A stretch of 64,000 nt of DNA from Sorex araneus (lineage: Eukaryota > Chordata > Mammalia > Eulipotyphla > Soricidae), in assembly GCF_027595985.1 (NCBI RefSeq), contig NC_073312.1, forward strand, positions 7,816,983-7,880,982. The letters run 5' to 3'. The notes beneath the pieces are model-generated. The model worked only from the letters and a program-made list of their open reading frames with translations. It searched no databases and was not told where the DNA came from. Positions 10,406 to 24,980 of this stretch are shown here, in pieces. Position 1 is the first letter of the stretch. The number at the start of each line of letters is the position of its first letter. The position numbers were made by a program, and so were the translations under genes.

Positions 10406-13400
10406 CTGGGACAGAGAAAAGAGCACTGACCCTGGGCTGCAAGAGACTCAGCATCTCTGCGTCAAGGGCGGAAATGCAGCTTCTGTTTCATCCTCCTCTT
10501 CCTAAACAGTGTGTGAGGACGAAGTGAAGGGAACTTGAGCTGTCCTGGGCAGGCGCTGGTCTGGGATTCTCCTTGGGGAGACACGGGCGCAGGCGGCAGA
10601 GCGGTCAGAGCGCAGGGCACCCCCCGAGCCCACAGCATCCCCCCACAACTCAGTGTGATGTTTGCTCGAACAAAACGGCAACCAGGACCAAATGGCGACT
10701 AGCAACACCCGGAGTCAGGGACCACCCTGCCCCCGGCATGGAAGTCAGGACTTGGGGCCCACGTGGCACTGGGAAGCCACCAGGCTGCATTCCCGCTTCC
10801 TCACCATCGACACCCCCCCAGCCCCAAATGACGGGAGCCAGACCAAGCGCACCGGTTCCCCTAGGCATGGCTTCCTTTTCCCACGCAAGACAACTTAAAA
10901 AGCCCCCTTCATCTCTCCCAGGGTGCGGCTTGACCCTGGCCTCGTCCGAGGGTCGTAGAGTTCGCCCGGGAACGTGCCCCAACCGACTTCTCCCACTCCC
11001 TTCTCTTCCTTCGTCTCTGTCCCCCGTCCTCACCACACGGGGTGCCCAAATCTATCACTGAGCCCACGGACGAAGGCCGGGCTCCACGCCGGTGACACAC
11101 TGCCATCTTGTGGGTAACTAACCCAAAAGGGGAAAAGGCTGTGGGCTACCGGGGGATGCTGGAATGGACGCATCAAGGCTAAACCGGCAAGAATCTCTCT
11201 AGGGCCCGCGCCCCTCTCTGTGCCCAGGAGCACCGGGGAGGAGAACACTCACCAGTAGCACAGGTGACTCTGAAGAGCGAAGAGATACTCGTTGAAGCTC
11301 TCGATCGGCTTCTCCTGGAGCACGTAGTCGATGCGCCGGCCGCCGTTGAGCATCCCGACCTTCCCCAGGTAGTCCTCGTCCCTGAGCGAGTCGGGACTGT
11401 CAACAATCTTCTCTGCTGGAATGGAAGCCATTGCCACATCCGAGTCAGTCCTTCCTCCCTCCCCTGCCATGGCCTGGGTGCAGCAGCCCGAAGCTCCCGG
11501 CCCGGGCTCAGTGTCTGCTGCTCCAGAGAACCAGGGGCGGGGGCTGCTTATCCAAGGGAGAGGAGAGAGAGCCACAGGCTGACAGAGTTTGGGAGAAAGG
11601 GGATGACACAGCACTGCAGAAGCACGAAAACGGAACGGAGGTAGGAAATCATCTCTGTACCACTGCACGATGGCCGGGCCTGGTGTCGGCGGCTGGTCAC
11701 CGCCCCGCAGTGACAGGGCTCCCTGGTGCTTTCAGGGCAGAGAGCTGCTCCCCGGTTGAGAGACAAGGAACGAGTGGCAGACTGATTACTAGGCGATAAT
11801 CAACAACCTTTGCTGCCAATCCCAGAGACCAGACATGGGGGAGAGGGACAGCCAGAGAGCAGGGCAGGGACAGACCGGGAGACAGTGCAGGGCGCGTAGC
11901 ACAAGGCGAAGTTTGACCCAGGAAGTCGTGAGCCACGGCAGGGGGAGACAAAGGTGGCAGGAGCCCGACTGATATCACCTCCGAGCTGGGGACAGACTGC
12001 TGGTAACAGAGGAGCACTGATCACAGATCACGGGCGTGGCGCCCCCTGGGGCACTGTCCTTTGCCCCTGCGGCCGTGTGTGTCTCCGAAGCTCTCTGGCC
12101 TCAAGGAGACCCCCAGTACGAAAGGGCAGCCTCCCCCAGCGGGAGCGGGAGCAGTGCCCGGGGGGTGCAAGGCACATTAAACAGATCACCCGGAAGATGA
12201 CAGCTAGCGTGGAACTTTAAATGGCCTCAACACAACCCTGATTCTCATCAAGTTTCAGATGTCCCACTCTTGCCTTGGGAATCTCGACCGCGGGCGGAAG
12301 CAGAGTTCCAGCGGGCAGGTGCTGGCCTTGCACTTGAGCCCCGGCAAATGCCCAAGCCCCCCCCTCACCGGCCCCCAGCCTGGGCAGAGCCAGGAGTAAG
12401 CCCTGAGTGGCCCAAAAGCAAAAACAAACAAAAAAGTAGTCATAAAAATGGTAAATGTCATGATCACAGTCTGTATCTGTCCTGGAAAACGTCTCAAATG
12501 TCAAGCCTTACCTTCAACTACTTGCTTCTCCTCCTCCTCTTTGATTTGGTTGGCCACCTTCTCCAGCTCTTCCTGCAGCTGAGCGGAAGAGGTGTGGGCA
12601 CGCGCAAACTCGTTTAACGTCTGCCAAGCACTTTTCAGAGAGCTAATAAAACCCTGCTTCAGATCAGAGCCCATACGCGAGAGGCTTTCTTTCAGCTCTA
12701 GAGAGATCAAAACACCTCGAGTTACTAGCCGCGGACAGCACAGCAGACCCTCAGACGTGACTTTAGTGGTGTCATCTCGAGACGCAAACACCACCACAAG
12801 TGGCTCTAATCGTCCAAGTCTCCCTTCACCGCTGTGAGGCATGGACAGTATGAAGCTCACTGATCTGTGTCTGCAGGGGGGGCAAACTGGGCTGCTGGGT
12901 GGGCAAAGGGGGACACTGGTGCAGGGCAGGGCTCGCTGGCCGGTGTGGGGCATTTAATGTCTGAAACAACTGTCTGAAGAACACCCTGGTAAATCATAGT
13001 GCTATAATAAAAAAAAAAAAAATTAAGTTACTCATTGTGGGAAAAAAGCCCTGTACCACGAAAATGAAGAGAAGTGAGTATTTCTCAGACAGGTAAGATC
13101 TCTTTGACCTCCCCTAAATGTTAAATGCATGCAAGTTTCTCAGCCAAAATCCTTAACAATTAGAATATTTTGAGTCTGGCCAGAGTGATAATACAGCAGG
13201 GTGGGGCATTTGCCGTGCACCTGACCAACCCAGGTTCAATCCCAAGCACCCCATTGTGGTCCCCTGAGCACCGCCAGGAGTGATTCCGGAGCGCAAAGCC
13301 AGGAGTAACCCCTGAGAACTGCTGAGTATGGTACAAAAAAAAAAAAGTAAAATAATAAACTATTTTGAAGAGTCTTATTATTCTCCTTTTGGTGCAAGGT

Positions 13401-16400
13401 ACGGGATAACAAACAATGGCGTTCGGAGGCCCAGGAGAGGCAGGAAACGGAACCCATCCGGGTCACAGGCCCGAGCCCTGTCCGAGCCAGCTCCCTGGCC
13501 CCTTTGCCCTTTGCAAAAAAGGAGTCTTGGGGACCGGGGAGTTGGGGAGGGGTGAGGGGGTGAGGGAGGCATTTGCCCTGCATACTGACAGCCCCAGCTC
13601 AATCCCCACACCACAAGCCCCTCCCTCCAGTAAACGCCGTAAGCAGGTTGGAGACACAAGGCACTGGGTTTGCACGCAGCCAGGCCTGGTTCAAGCCTGA
13701 CCCCGCCTCTGGGCCCCCAAGCACTGCCAAGGGTCACTCCCGAGCAGAGAGAACCATGAGCACTGCCAACATGGCCCCGCTCACCACAGCCCCCCACTCG
13801 AGTAATGAAATACCCAGGGCATACTCATGTGTTTGGTTTTTTTTTTTCTTTTTTGGGTCACACCCAGTGATGCACAGGGGTCACTCCTGGCTCTGCACTC
13901 AGGAATTACTCCTGGCAGTGCTCAGGGGGCCATATGGGATGCTGGGAATCGAACCTGGGTTGGCCGCATGCAAGGCAAACGCCCTACCCGCTGTGCTATC
14001 ACTCCAGCCCCTCATGGGTTTTTTTTTTTTTATATCGTAAAATAACCGGTCCTCAAGAGAATGGAGCAATAGTATAGAGGGTAGGACTTGCAGCCTTGCA
14101 GCTGACCCGGGTTCAATCCCCGGCACCCCAAAGGCTCCCTGAGTCCCACCAGCAGTGATTCTTAAATGCAGAACCAGGAGTCAGCCCGAGCACTGCCGGG
14201 TGTGGCCTAAAAACCGGGCCCTGAGGAGAGAAGCGAGGCCGGGCCCAGGCACAGCGGGACAGCTAATACCTGCACCGGGTGACTGACCCTCAATTGATTT
14301 TCAACATCACAAAAGGGAATTAAAAACTAAAAGATGAGTTTGCCCAACGTGTTATAATCTGATGGTGGCAATCTGAGCTTCTGACATAACCAGTTTAAAC
14401 TTCTAGTTTAAAATTGGAAAAACTCCTTCCCTTCTTATTTTTGTCTAAAAGAAATCATGAGAATTTTATTCAAAATTTTTTTCTTCAAACTGTTTTGTTT
14501 TGGGGGGTGTTTTGTTGGGGGTTCCTTGGGGGGAGGGAAGGAGGTGGGGAGCAGTACCCAACTGTGCTCAGGGCTGACTCCTGGCTCTGTGCTCAGGGCG
14601 GACCCCTGGCTCTGTGCTCAGGGCTGGACCCCTGGCTCTGTGCTCAGGGCTGACTCCTGGCTCTGTGCTCAGGACTGACCCCTGGCGGGCTCAGGAAACC
14701 ACCTGGGTCCCAGGGTTGAATGAACCCATGTCAGCCATAAGCATGTGCTGGAACTACTGTATTATCTCTTCAGATCATTTTGTCAACACCTTTCCATTCC
14801 AACTTGAGTGTATCTGAACACTATTTGAACATTAGGAAGAAATCTTTGTAACTCCTACAAATATTCAGTAATAAAGCAGTCCTAACCACAGCAGGAATTG
14901 AAATAATACTCATTCTGTCAAAGTATTTACTGCGAACATTTTCATACATTATAAATGACCGATTACGAAACAACAGGGAGGAAACACGTTTTCAGAGTCT
15001 TTGCGATTTACCTAAATGAAGCCTTTTTCTGCCTTTGTGATGTGGAATGAGGACTGCTTTGAGGTCCAAATCAGGAACAATCATGGGCTCTAATCTATAT
15101 GCCACCGGGTCAAGCTACAAAGAAAAGAATCGGAAAGTTCTGAGAGCTCTTTTGATTATTTAGCTGAGGGAAAAAACAAGTCACTGACAAACGAGAGATT
15201 TCTGTCCATGATGTAGTCAAACACTGGTAATTCGAAGACGACAATCAGCTTGCAAAGGGGCCAGAGAGGGGGGTTAAGGTGCTCGCCTGGCAAGTGGCCA
15301 ACCCCAGTTCAATCCCTGGCACCACGCAGGATCCCCTGAACCCCACCAGGATGATCCCTGAGCCGAGACTCAGGCGGGAGAAAGCCCTGAGCACCACCAG
15401 GTATGACTCCAAGGCCCCCAAACCCCAAAAAATTACTTTGTGAGCAAAGGAACAGAATTACTTTCTTAAACAAAGGATTTATGGTTGAAGTTTTGGAAAA
15501 TATTAGACTATACTAGGACAGAGAGATGAACTGTACAAAAATCAAGATCAGGATTAATTCATTTAAGAATCCGAGACTGGTGACTCCTGAACGGCCCTGA
15601 TCCCAGAGGCACACAAACCAATCTGCGAGCCCAGAAGCTTTTGCTCCTCGTGTGCGTAACCAGCAATGAAAAACAAACTATCTAATGATGCTTCTTCGTC
15701 AGGTCTGATTGTTGGGAAAATTCCAAGTAATAATGGTGGGTCTTTAGTCGAAATATTAAATGTGATCAAAGTGGAGAGAGAGTAAAGTGGAAATCATCTG
15801 CCACACAGGCAGGGGGAGGGGTTCTTGGTAGTGGAAAATGTTCACTGGTAAAGGGATGGGTGTTTGATCACTGTATGACCGAGACTTAACCTGGAAGGCT
15901 TTGTAACTGCTCTCACAGTGATTCAGTACAAAAAAAAAAAAAAGGAATCTGAGACTGGCAGGATCAAGAGGGCAGGGTAAGACGGGCAGATACCAGCAGG
16001 GCTGGCCCCCAGCCCCACACGGTTCGCTGAGGGAGACACCTCCGTGTACTCACTGGGTGGTAAATATTGAAGAAGCCTTTACACGTCGGAAGCCTGTAGT
16101 TCTCGTCTATCCGATCCACTCCTCGAACGGTGAGAAGCACACCAATGGGGGACCCCAAGGCAAAGAAATTCTCTGGCTCAAAGTCCAACGAGTTATAAAC
16201 AACAGAAACCTAGAATCGAAACACAGTCACAGAGATAACAAAGGATCGTTCCAGGCTCCCTGGCCCCAAATCTGAATCCTGCTGTACACAGAGAGTGTCC
16301 GGGGCGGCGGGTAACACACACCTCCCACCGTCCCCGTCTTTCCAGTCAGGTGAGGGAATCAGCCAGAGTCCGTAAAGCTGTCCAAGTCAGTTCACATCTT

Positions 16401-19400
16401 CAGGTAAAGAGGTTAAGATGGCATTTCTAGGGACCGGAGCGATAGCACAGCGGATAGGACGTGTGTCTTGCACGCAGCCGACCCAGGTTCGGGCCCCAGC
16501 ATCCCGTATGGTCCCCGAACACCACCAGGAATGATTCCTGAGTGCAGAGTCAGGACTAACCCCTGAGCATCGCCGGTGTGACCCAAAAAAGCAAAAAAAA
16601 AAGGCATCTCCTGGGGGATCCTTACCAGATCGCACAGCAGGTAAGGAACTTGCGTTGCACACGGCTGATCTGGGTCCCACCCCCAGCGTCCCGTCAGGTC
16701 CACCGAGCCCACCAGGAGTGAGTACTGAGTGCAGAGCCGGGAGTAACCCCCGAGCAGCACTGGGTGTGGCCCAAAAGCAACTAGAAAAAAAATTTTTAAT
16801 AAAAAATAAAATGCCGTCGTTAGGGAGGCAGAGGGACAGCTGAGCGGCACAGGGACAGGGGCCTGCCGTGCCACGGCTGGCCTGGGTTTGATCTCCAGCA
16901 GCCCACGGGGTCCCCCAGGCACCACCAGAGGAAATTCCTGAGCACAAAGCCAGGAGTAATCCTTAAGCATTATCAAGTGTGACCCTAAAAACAAATGAAA
17001 TGCCATCTCCGGGCCTCCTCTTCCAGCCCGTGCTCTCCCCTGGACACGCACTACCTTTCCTGTCCCTATGTTCCTTTGCTTCCCGATGGTCCCCGAGCCC
17101 CGCTGGGGTGACCCCTGCACGCCCCACTCCTCAAAAAAAAAATCTGTTTTATTTTGACTCTTTGTTCAGCAACCTCCACACTCTTTCCTCTAAGGATGCT
17201 TTTTTGTAGCATTTCCAGCGGTTTTACATAGTAAACAATACATTATTATTTCGGTTCTGCTTTGGGGCAGGGACTGAAACATCTGAAACAGGGTGGTGGG
17301 AAGGTGCAATGGTGGTGGGACTGGGGTTCGAATACTGAATTAATACTGTGAACTACTTGATAAAATCCACAATGTGTTAACAATCAGTTATTTAAAAAGC
17401 AGTACTTTTTCTAGAGAAAGTTTATTCTTAGAACAAACTGTTCTGAGTTGTAGGGAAAATGAAGCCCACTATAAATTGCCAAAGAATATTTTAGAGTAGA
17501 GGTTTTAAAAATTTAGAAGATACATAATTAGGTTTCGGTAATTTACTAATTAGATAGCACGAGGCCAACCCGGGTTCGATTCCTCCATCCCTCTCGGAGC
17601 GCCCAGCAAGCTACCGAGAGTATCCCACCCACACGGCAAAGCCTGGCAAGCTCCCCGAGGCGTATTTGATATGCCAAAAACAGGAACAACAAGTCTCACA
17701 ATGGAGACGTTAGTGGTGCCCGCTTGAGCAAATCTATGAGCAACGGGCTGATAATGACAGTGACTTTATAAAATAAAAAAAATTCTTAAAAAAATTAAAA
17801 CTAGAACTACACATGTTCCAGCAATCCTTCTCTGGCAAAAAATAAACACCTCAAAGAAATTAAAAAAAAAAAAAAAAAAAAAAAACGTACTTCACAACAA
17901 CAACAAAAGTCACCTGCAGGGGCTAAAGATCGGCGGGCGGGCTGGGCACTTGCCAGGGTTGGGTATCGGGTACCCCTCGGGGCCCCCTGAGCGCAGAAGT
18001 AGGGGTGCGCCCCGGCCGCAGACATACCTGCCCCGTGCCAACCTCAAAGGACTCGTAGTGGACGTGCGAGGAGGACACGCAGACGCCGACGGGCAGCCTC
18101 CTCTTGGACTCGCCGGGCTCCGCGGCCGCTCCGTCGCCTTTCGGAGCACTTCCTTCTGGTCCTGGGGTGGCAGCGGCCACTGCAGCCTTCTTCTCCGACG
18201 CCATCTTTCTCTGCTCCTGTGACATCCCAACATTTCGTGACACAGCCCTGGGGAGACCCCCAGGTCCCGCCAGCACCAGGGAATCGCTCTCCTTAGCTCA
18301 CGGAACGGCTTTGCAGCTCTTAGAAAAACCGTCCCTCGCGGGGCCAGGAGACAGCACAGTGGTTAGGGCATGGGTCCCCTGAGCATCCCCAGGTGTGGCC
18401 CCGGGGCCCCAGCTCCACTGGGGTGACCCGGGATCAGAGCAGCACCGCACCCTCGGCCCGAGCACTGAGCTGGGCTGAGAAGGGCCGAGTTCTCCTGAGC
18501 ACTTGTTCTGGGGACCCGAGAGAGAAGAATGGCCGGAGCACAGTCCAGGGGACCACGCTCTTGCCTTGCACTGTCAGGCTTCCAACCCCAGCACCACCCG
18601 AGGGCCCCGAAGCCAAGCCAGGGGTGATCCCCGAGCACGGCTAAGTGCTCCCCTCCCCCCAGAAAATAAAGAGGTAAGAAAAAAATATATCCCTTTAAGC
18701 AACACATACTAAATATTCACAGAAGAAATACCAAGATGTCTGTGATTCCGAAAGGAAAAAGTTAAGAGGCAAAGAAAAAATGGACCCGGGCCAGAGAGAC
18801 AGGCTAGTGGGTCAGACCTTTGCCTTGCACGTAGCGATCCGGGTTCTACACCAGCACCCAGAGGACCCGCCGAGCCTGCCGGGAGTGACCCTGAGCACAC
18901 AATGAGGAGTAAGCCCTGAGCACCAGCGGGGTGTGGCCCCAAAACAAAACAAAAAACATATTTCAAAAATATAAAGCTATCACACTACATCCCTTTCTCT
19001 ATACAATTAAACTCTTCAACGATAAAAAGGGAAAGTTTCAACTTCATCATTTTATATATATAGTATATATAATGATGTATATATAATGTACATAAACTAT
19101 GGACAGTTTAGAATTCTTTTTTTTTTTTTTGCTTTTTTTTTGGCAGGGGGTCATACCCGGCGATGCACAGGGGTTACTCCTGACTCATGCACTCATGAAT
19201 TACTCCTGGTGATGCTCGGGGGACCATATGGGATGCTGGGAATCGAGCCCGGCTCAGCCGCATGCAAGGCAAACGCCCTCCCCACTGTGCTATCGCTCCA
19301 GCCCTTGGACAGTTTAGGATTCTTCTCTGACTCTACATCCACACTTCGAGAGATGGAGAACTCCAGGGGAGGCTCTTCAGCTTCTCCCCACCCACAGCAC

Positions 19401-22400
19401 CCCCCGACAGGCTTTTTGCAAAGCCATCTGGGAGGAATGGAGAAACACAGCATCATACCAGCCCTCAAAAAAATCACTGAGAAATGAAAAAGAATGCAAA
19501 CGCCCCAACAGTGGGATGCCTCACCAAAACCTCACTCTGCATAAAAGAGTTCAGACACAGGAGTATAGCATGTTTCCGTTCACATGGACGTCAGGAACTG
19601 ATCCAGGTGAGAGTGATCAAAAGCAGGCCAGGGAGCAGAGGGCTGGACGCAGGCCTGGCACTCACAGGGCCCGGGGAAACCCTGGTGGTCCCCAGCACCT
19701 CTGGGGAGGCGCCAAAACAAATGAAAACAAGCTTAAAATTGTGCCTTTCCATCACTGGGTAAGCAAATACGAGCTTCCGGGGCGTCTCTGTGGCAAGGAA
19801 ACCAAACACACTGACGTGCAGGCCAGAGGTGCCCCAGGAGGAGCACAAGCCCTGCAGCCCAGGGCCTCGAGCCTGGCAACAAGCACGCGGCCCCCGGCCC
19901 GTTCCTGCGGCAGCACAGGAGTGGCACGACCTGGTGGCACGACCAGGAGCACTGCTGGGAGGCGCCCACTTTACCCAGACGCTCGCTCAGGCTGGCAGTG
20001 ATCACTGGTGGGCAGCCACAGGGGCGGGCCGGTGTTGCCCGAAGCCCCCGGACATGAGTGACTGCCTGTGTTTAAGCGGAGTTGAAGGGCAGCCGCGGAC
20101 CAACCTCCCAACTCACAGCCCCAAAGACGAGCACTGGAGAACAAGTCCAGCCGGCTCGTTCATTTCCCCCCAGCTTCTTCCTGTATGGCTTTGGGGTCAC
20201 GCCCACTCAGGGGGCCACACAGTGCAGGGCACGCACCCCCGAGGCGGGCCATCGTGCTGGCCCCTGGGCAGTGCAGGCGCGTGGAACTGCCACTCAGCTC
20301 AGGGATGATCCGTGTCTGGAAGACACGGTTCTCTCTGCCCTCTGCAGGCGGCACGCGGGCAAACCCACAGCCCAGTGAGGAGCCCGTCCCTGCGCGCCAG
20401 CTCACCTCTTACAGGAGGAACTGCCACCATACTCAGGAATCTGGCATTCTCAAATGCAGCAAGCAGCTGAAGTACTCCTAAATTACCCTAAGCCTCGTGT
20501 TTTGTTCTAATACTTCTACAGAGAGCCAACGTGTATACAGCATCAGCATTCCCAACGGTCAGAACTATTCCTTTCCTTAGGGATGGGAATGACAGTCCAG
20601 CGGGCAGGGCGTTTGCCATGCACTCAGCTGGCCCGAGTTTGCTCCCCGGACATCGCACATGGCCCCTGAGCACAGAGCCAGGAGTAAGCCCTGAGCACCA
20701 CTGGGTGTGGTCCAAAAACAAAGTAACCACCCCTATTCCTTCCCAAATGAAAATCAAAAATAACTACCGAAAGAAGATGGGGCCAGAGGCTGGAGCGATA
20801 GCACAGCGGGTAGGGCATTTGCCTTGCACGCGGCTGACCCGGGTTCAATTCCCGGCATCCCATATGGTCCCCTGAGCACCACCAGGAGTAATTCCTGAGT
20901 GCAGAGCCAGGAGTAACCCCTGAGCATTGCGGGTGTGACCCAAAAAGCAAAGAAGAGAGGGGAGGGGAGGGGAGGGGAGGGGAGGGGAGGGGAGGAGAGG
21001 AGAGGAGAGGGGAGGGGAGGAGAGGAAGATGGGGCCAAAGCAATAGTCCAGCAGGGAGGGCGTTAACCTTGCAAGCAGCTGTCCCAGGTTCAACCCCCAG
21101 CATCCCACATGGCCCCGAGCACCACCAAGAGCGATTCCTGAGTGCAGAGCCAGGTGAAAGCCCCGAGCACTGCTGGGTGAGAACCCCACGCCCCACCAAA
21201 GGAAATAAAAAGAAAGAAAATCACTAAGATAATTTACAAAGGGGCAAAAAGTGCTGAGGCTACAAATATTTCATCTCCTTATTATAAAATAGTAATAGAC
21301 TCCTGTTATCTCAGTCACAATAAATCAATGGGACACACCGCATTATCTTGCAGTTCACCTGACAGGCTCTCGTTAACCTAAAGCGATCGATGACAACAGG
21401 GCTGAGCAAATTTTCGTGGCTCATCACAAGGCAATTACCTTCGCATCTTAAAAACAGGATCAATTCGGAGGTCGGGGAGACCCCCCAGGGCAAGGCGGCA
21501 GGCCTTGCTTGGTCCAGGCCCCAAATTCAAGCCCTGGCACCAGGAGGCTCCACCGTACTGCCAGGGACAACCATGGTGACCCCCAGGCCCAGGCGGGGTG
21601 GCCTGGTGACCCCTAAGTCAGACTCACACCCCCAGAACCGTGTACTGCTGGGACTGGCCCCGGGTCCCCACGCGCTGCCGGGGCGGCCCGAATCGGGAAG
21701 CCAACTGAGAAAGTGTCGGAACCCAGGGACCCTCCACGTCTGCAGGTGCTCCGTGAAGTGTTGGGGAGCGCTAGAACATCTACTCCTGCCCCCGCAGCAG
21801 GACGCAGGGCAGGGCAGGGCCTGGGGCCGCTTCCTCCCTCTGGGCCCTGCCTTCCCGGGCCTGTGCTTCACTGGGGACACAAGGGCCCACAGGCAGGGCC
21901 ACGAGCCTGCTCTCCGCGGGGCTGGACACCTGGAGCAGCTCAGCGAGGGGACGGGCCCTGAGCAGCGGGGGGCTGTCACGGCCGCGTGTGCCGGCCAAGG
22001 ACACCAGCTCAGAGCCTCCATCTCAGTCCGCATCTCCCTCTGCTGCAGATGTCTGAGACCGGGGACTGATGGGCATCAATCGACGTCCGGGGCAGCCTCT
22101 TCCTCCCCATATCCGACTCTGCCCTGGCGCCTTCCTCTGAGGCCCCTCCTAATGGCCAGGACCATCCGGATTTCTAGTAGCAGCCAACCCAGCAAACGCT
22201 CTCGCAGAAACCTGCCTGAGGGCCTCCTGGAGTCACCCCCCCCAGCCCCCCTCAGCCTCCCCACCACCCGCAGCCTGCCAGTGGCTTAGAGTTCTTTGAA
22301 AGGCTTCTGAGTTCTTACTATGCTTTGTTTTAATCTGAGTTGAATTTGTTTTAATGTGTTTAATATGACTGCTAAGAAATCCAGTGGGAGAGGTGGCGGC

Positions 22401-23831
22401 ATCCCCCAGCACGGCCAGGAGTAATTCCTGAGCTCAGAGTCAGGAGTAAGAGTAAGCCCTCGGCAGAGCTTGGGGGGCGGGGACGGAGGCGGGACCAAGA
22501 AAGGAGAAAGAGAAAATTCAGCCTGCATCTCGGGATGTAGCTCAGGGGAGAGCCCTGACTGAGCCTGCTTGAGGCCGCCTGCCAGGTACCGGGCGCACGG
22601 AGCACTTTCTGCACTGTCTCGTGGGACATTTGCATCTTCTTCACCCTTCAAATGGCTGGGACGGGGAAGAGAGAAAACGGGCGCCCCTGGCAGGCGCTAA
22701 GGTTTACAAGCCTGGCGTGATCCTCTCTCCAATCCTCTGAAGAGGACACAATCAATTCTGTTTCAGAAATAAAGGAAGCCAAGGATGGGGAAAACGAGGC
22801 AAAATGTTTAAGAATGTGTAGATCGTAAGTAGTCAAACTGGCAATCAGGATGACCAACTCATTGTTTATCCAGACCTTGCCTAAATTTTTGCACCAGGAA
22901 ATGCCCCAATTTCCTGGGCCGCCATGCTGACACTCAGGGACGGCACATGCAACACAGTCGGCTGTATGTAAGTTCTGTACTTTCTCTCTGGACGCCCAAA
23001 TGCTAGTTAGGAAAGTCAAAGCCCCCTGGCCCAGGAAGTCTCTCCATGCCGGGAAACACGGGCAGTCACCCTCACGGGGACTCAGATCCAGCTCTAGGTG
23101 ATGCCAAAGCCCGTGTGTCCGTCAGTCCCATGACCACAGCTCGGGGACAGAGCGTACTCGCCGGCCTAACTGCAACAGGAAGAGACAGAAGCTTCCAGAA
23201 GAGAATGAAGGCTATGAGCATGTGCTGAGCATGCAGGAGGCCCAGGTACACGGGGTCCCCAAGCACAGGGACGGACCCCTGAGCAGTAAGCAAGAGCTGA
23301 GAACCCCGCCTGGGTAAGGAAGTATACCAGGGAGTCCGCAGCGGGGCGCAGAGGAGCTGAGCGCTCGCTCCGGGCGGACGCAGCCCTTACCAGTTTGGCG
23401 GCTTTATGCTTCACAAAGTTCGAGATCTTCTTTCTGGGGCCCAGGGGTATTCCCATTTCCTTCAGGTCATCCACGGTACACATGAGCTTTAAGACAAGAG
23501 AAGCACGTGCACGAGTCAGCCCAGTGAAAAGGCAACTGAACTTGAATGAGAATATAAAAGAAATCATCTGAAGCCATCTGAGATCCAGCTCAGTTCATTT
23601 TTTAAGTGACGACTGGGGGGGAGAGAAAGGGGGGCAAGGGAGAGAGGGAGAGGGAGAGAGGGGGAGAGAGAATGGGAGGGAGACAGGGAGAGAGGGAGAG
23701 AAAGAGGGAAGGAAAGGGAGAAAGAGGAAAGGATAGAGAGAATGGGAGAGAGGGAGAAAGGAGGGAGAGAGAAGAGAAAGAAAGAGGGAGGAGGAGAGAG
23801 AAGGAGGGGGAAGGAGAGTGAGAGAGGGAGG

Positions 23832-23896
<65 letters not shown>

Positions 23897-24937
23897 TGCC
23901 AAGACGCAGGAAGAGGGAAACTGGGGACACTGGTGGTGGGATATATACACCAAAGAAGGGACGGGTGTGGCACATTACGTGACTGAAACCCAATCATGAA
24001 CAACTTGATGACTCTCTAAAAACTCCGGAGTGACAGTCAATGAATCCAGCAACCTTGGAGATGCCCTGCGGGGGGAGCAGCCCACTGTCTGTGTGCCGTT
24101 CACAACTGCACACAGGGCTGCCCTGACCAGAAGGGCTGCGGAGACGCCCGCACTGTCTGGGGCTGACTGACAGCCCTGCCGTGGGCATGGTGAGACTGCG
24201 CCACCAGCAACTCCACAGCTGCCAGAGCTGCCGATGCAGAAGCTGATCCTAAGGTTTTGCCAGTCAGGCACTACGGTGAGTACCCGTGAAGGTATTCCTG
24301 AGTGAGGGCTGGAGCGACAGCACAGCGGGGAGGGCATTTGCGCTGCACGTGGCCGACTCGGGTTCAATTCCCAGCATCCCATACACCACCATCCCATACA
24401 CCATACATCCCTGAGCACCACCAGGAGTAATTCCTGAGTACAGAGCCAGGAGTAAGGCCTGAGCATCGCCGGGTGTGACCCAAAAAGAAAATAAAAAGTA
24501 TTCCTGAGTGAATGTTTCTCTAGAGGAAATACAGTAAAACTGCAAGGGCAAAGGGTAGAGTTTTATATAAATATGTATACATATGTATGTCTTACATACA
24601 TATACATTTGTGTACATATTTATATATGTGCAGACACGTGTGTATGTATATATATGTACACACACATATATATGTACGTACATATATATGTAGCACTGTA
24701 GCACTGTCGTCCCGTTGTTCATAGATTTGCTCGAGCGGGTACCAGTAACGTCTCCATTGGGAGACTTGTTGTTACTGTTTTTGGCACATCAAAATATGCC
24801 ATGGGGAGCTTGCCAGGATCTGCCATGAGGGCGGGATACTCTCAGTAGCTTGCTAGGCTTTCCAAGAGGGACGGAGGAATCGAACCCAGGTCAGCTGTGT
24901 GCAAGGCAAACGTCCTACCCACTGTGCTATCACTCCA

Positions 24938-24980
<43 letters not shown>

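Noticed and set aside
21390-22289. Open frame of 299 codons on the plus strand in intron 12
   Set aside because: GC-rich, no known domain, no consistent splice signals, and parts look like decayed SINE.
22735-22850. Possible second MIR element
   Set aside because: Only a few words resemble the MIR core; too weak to call without alignment.
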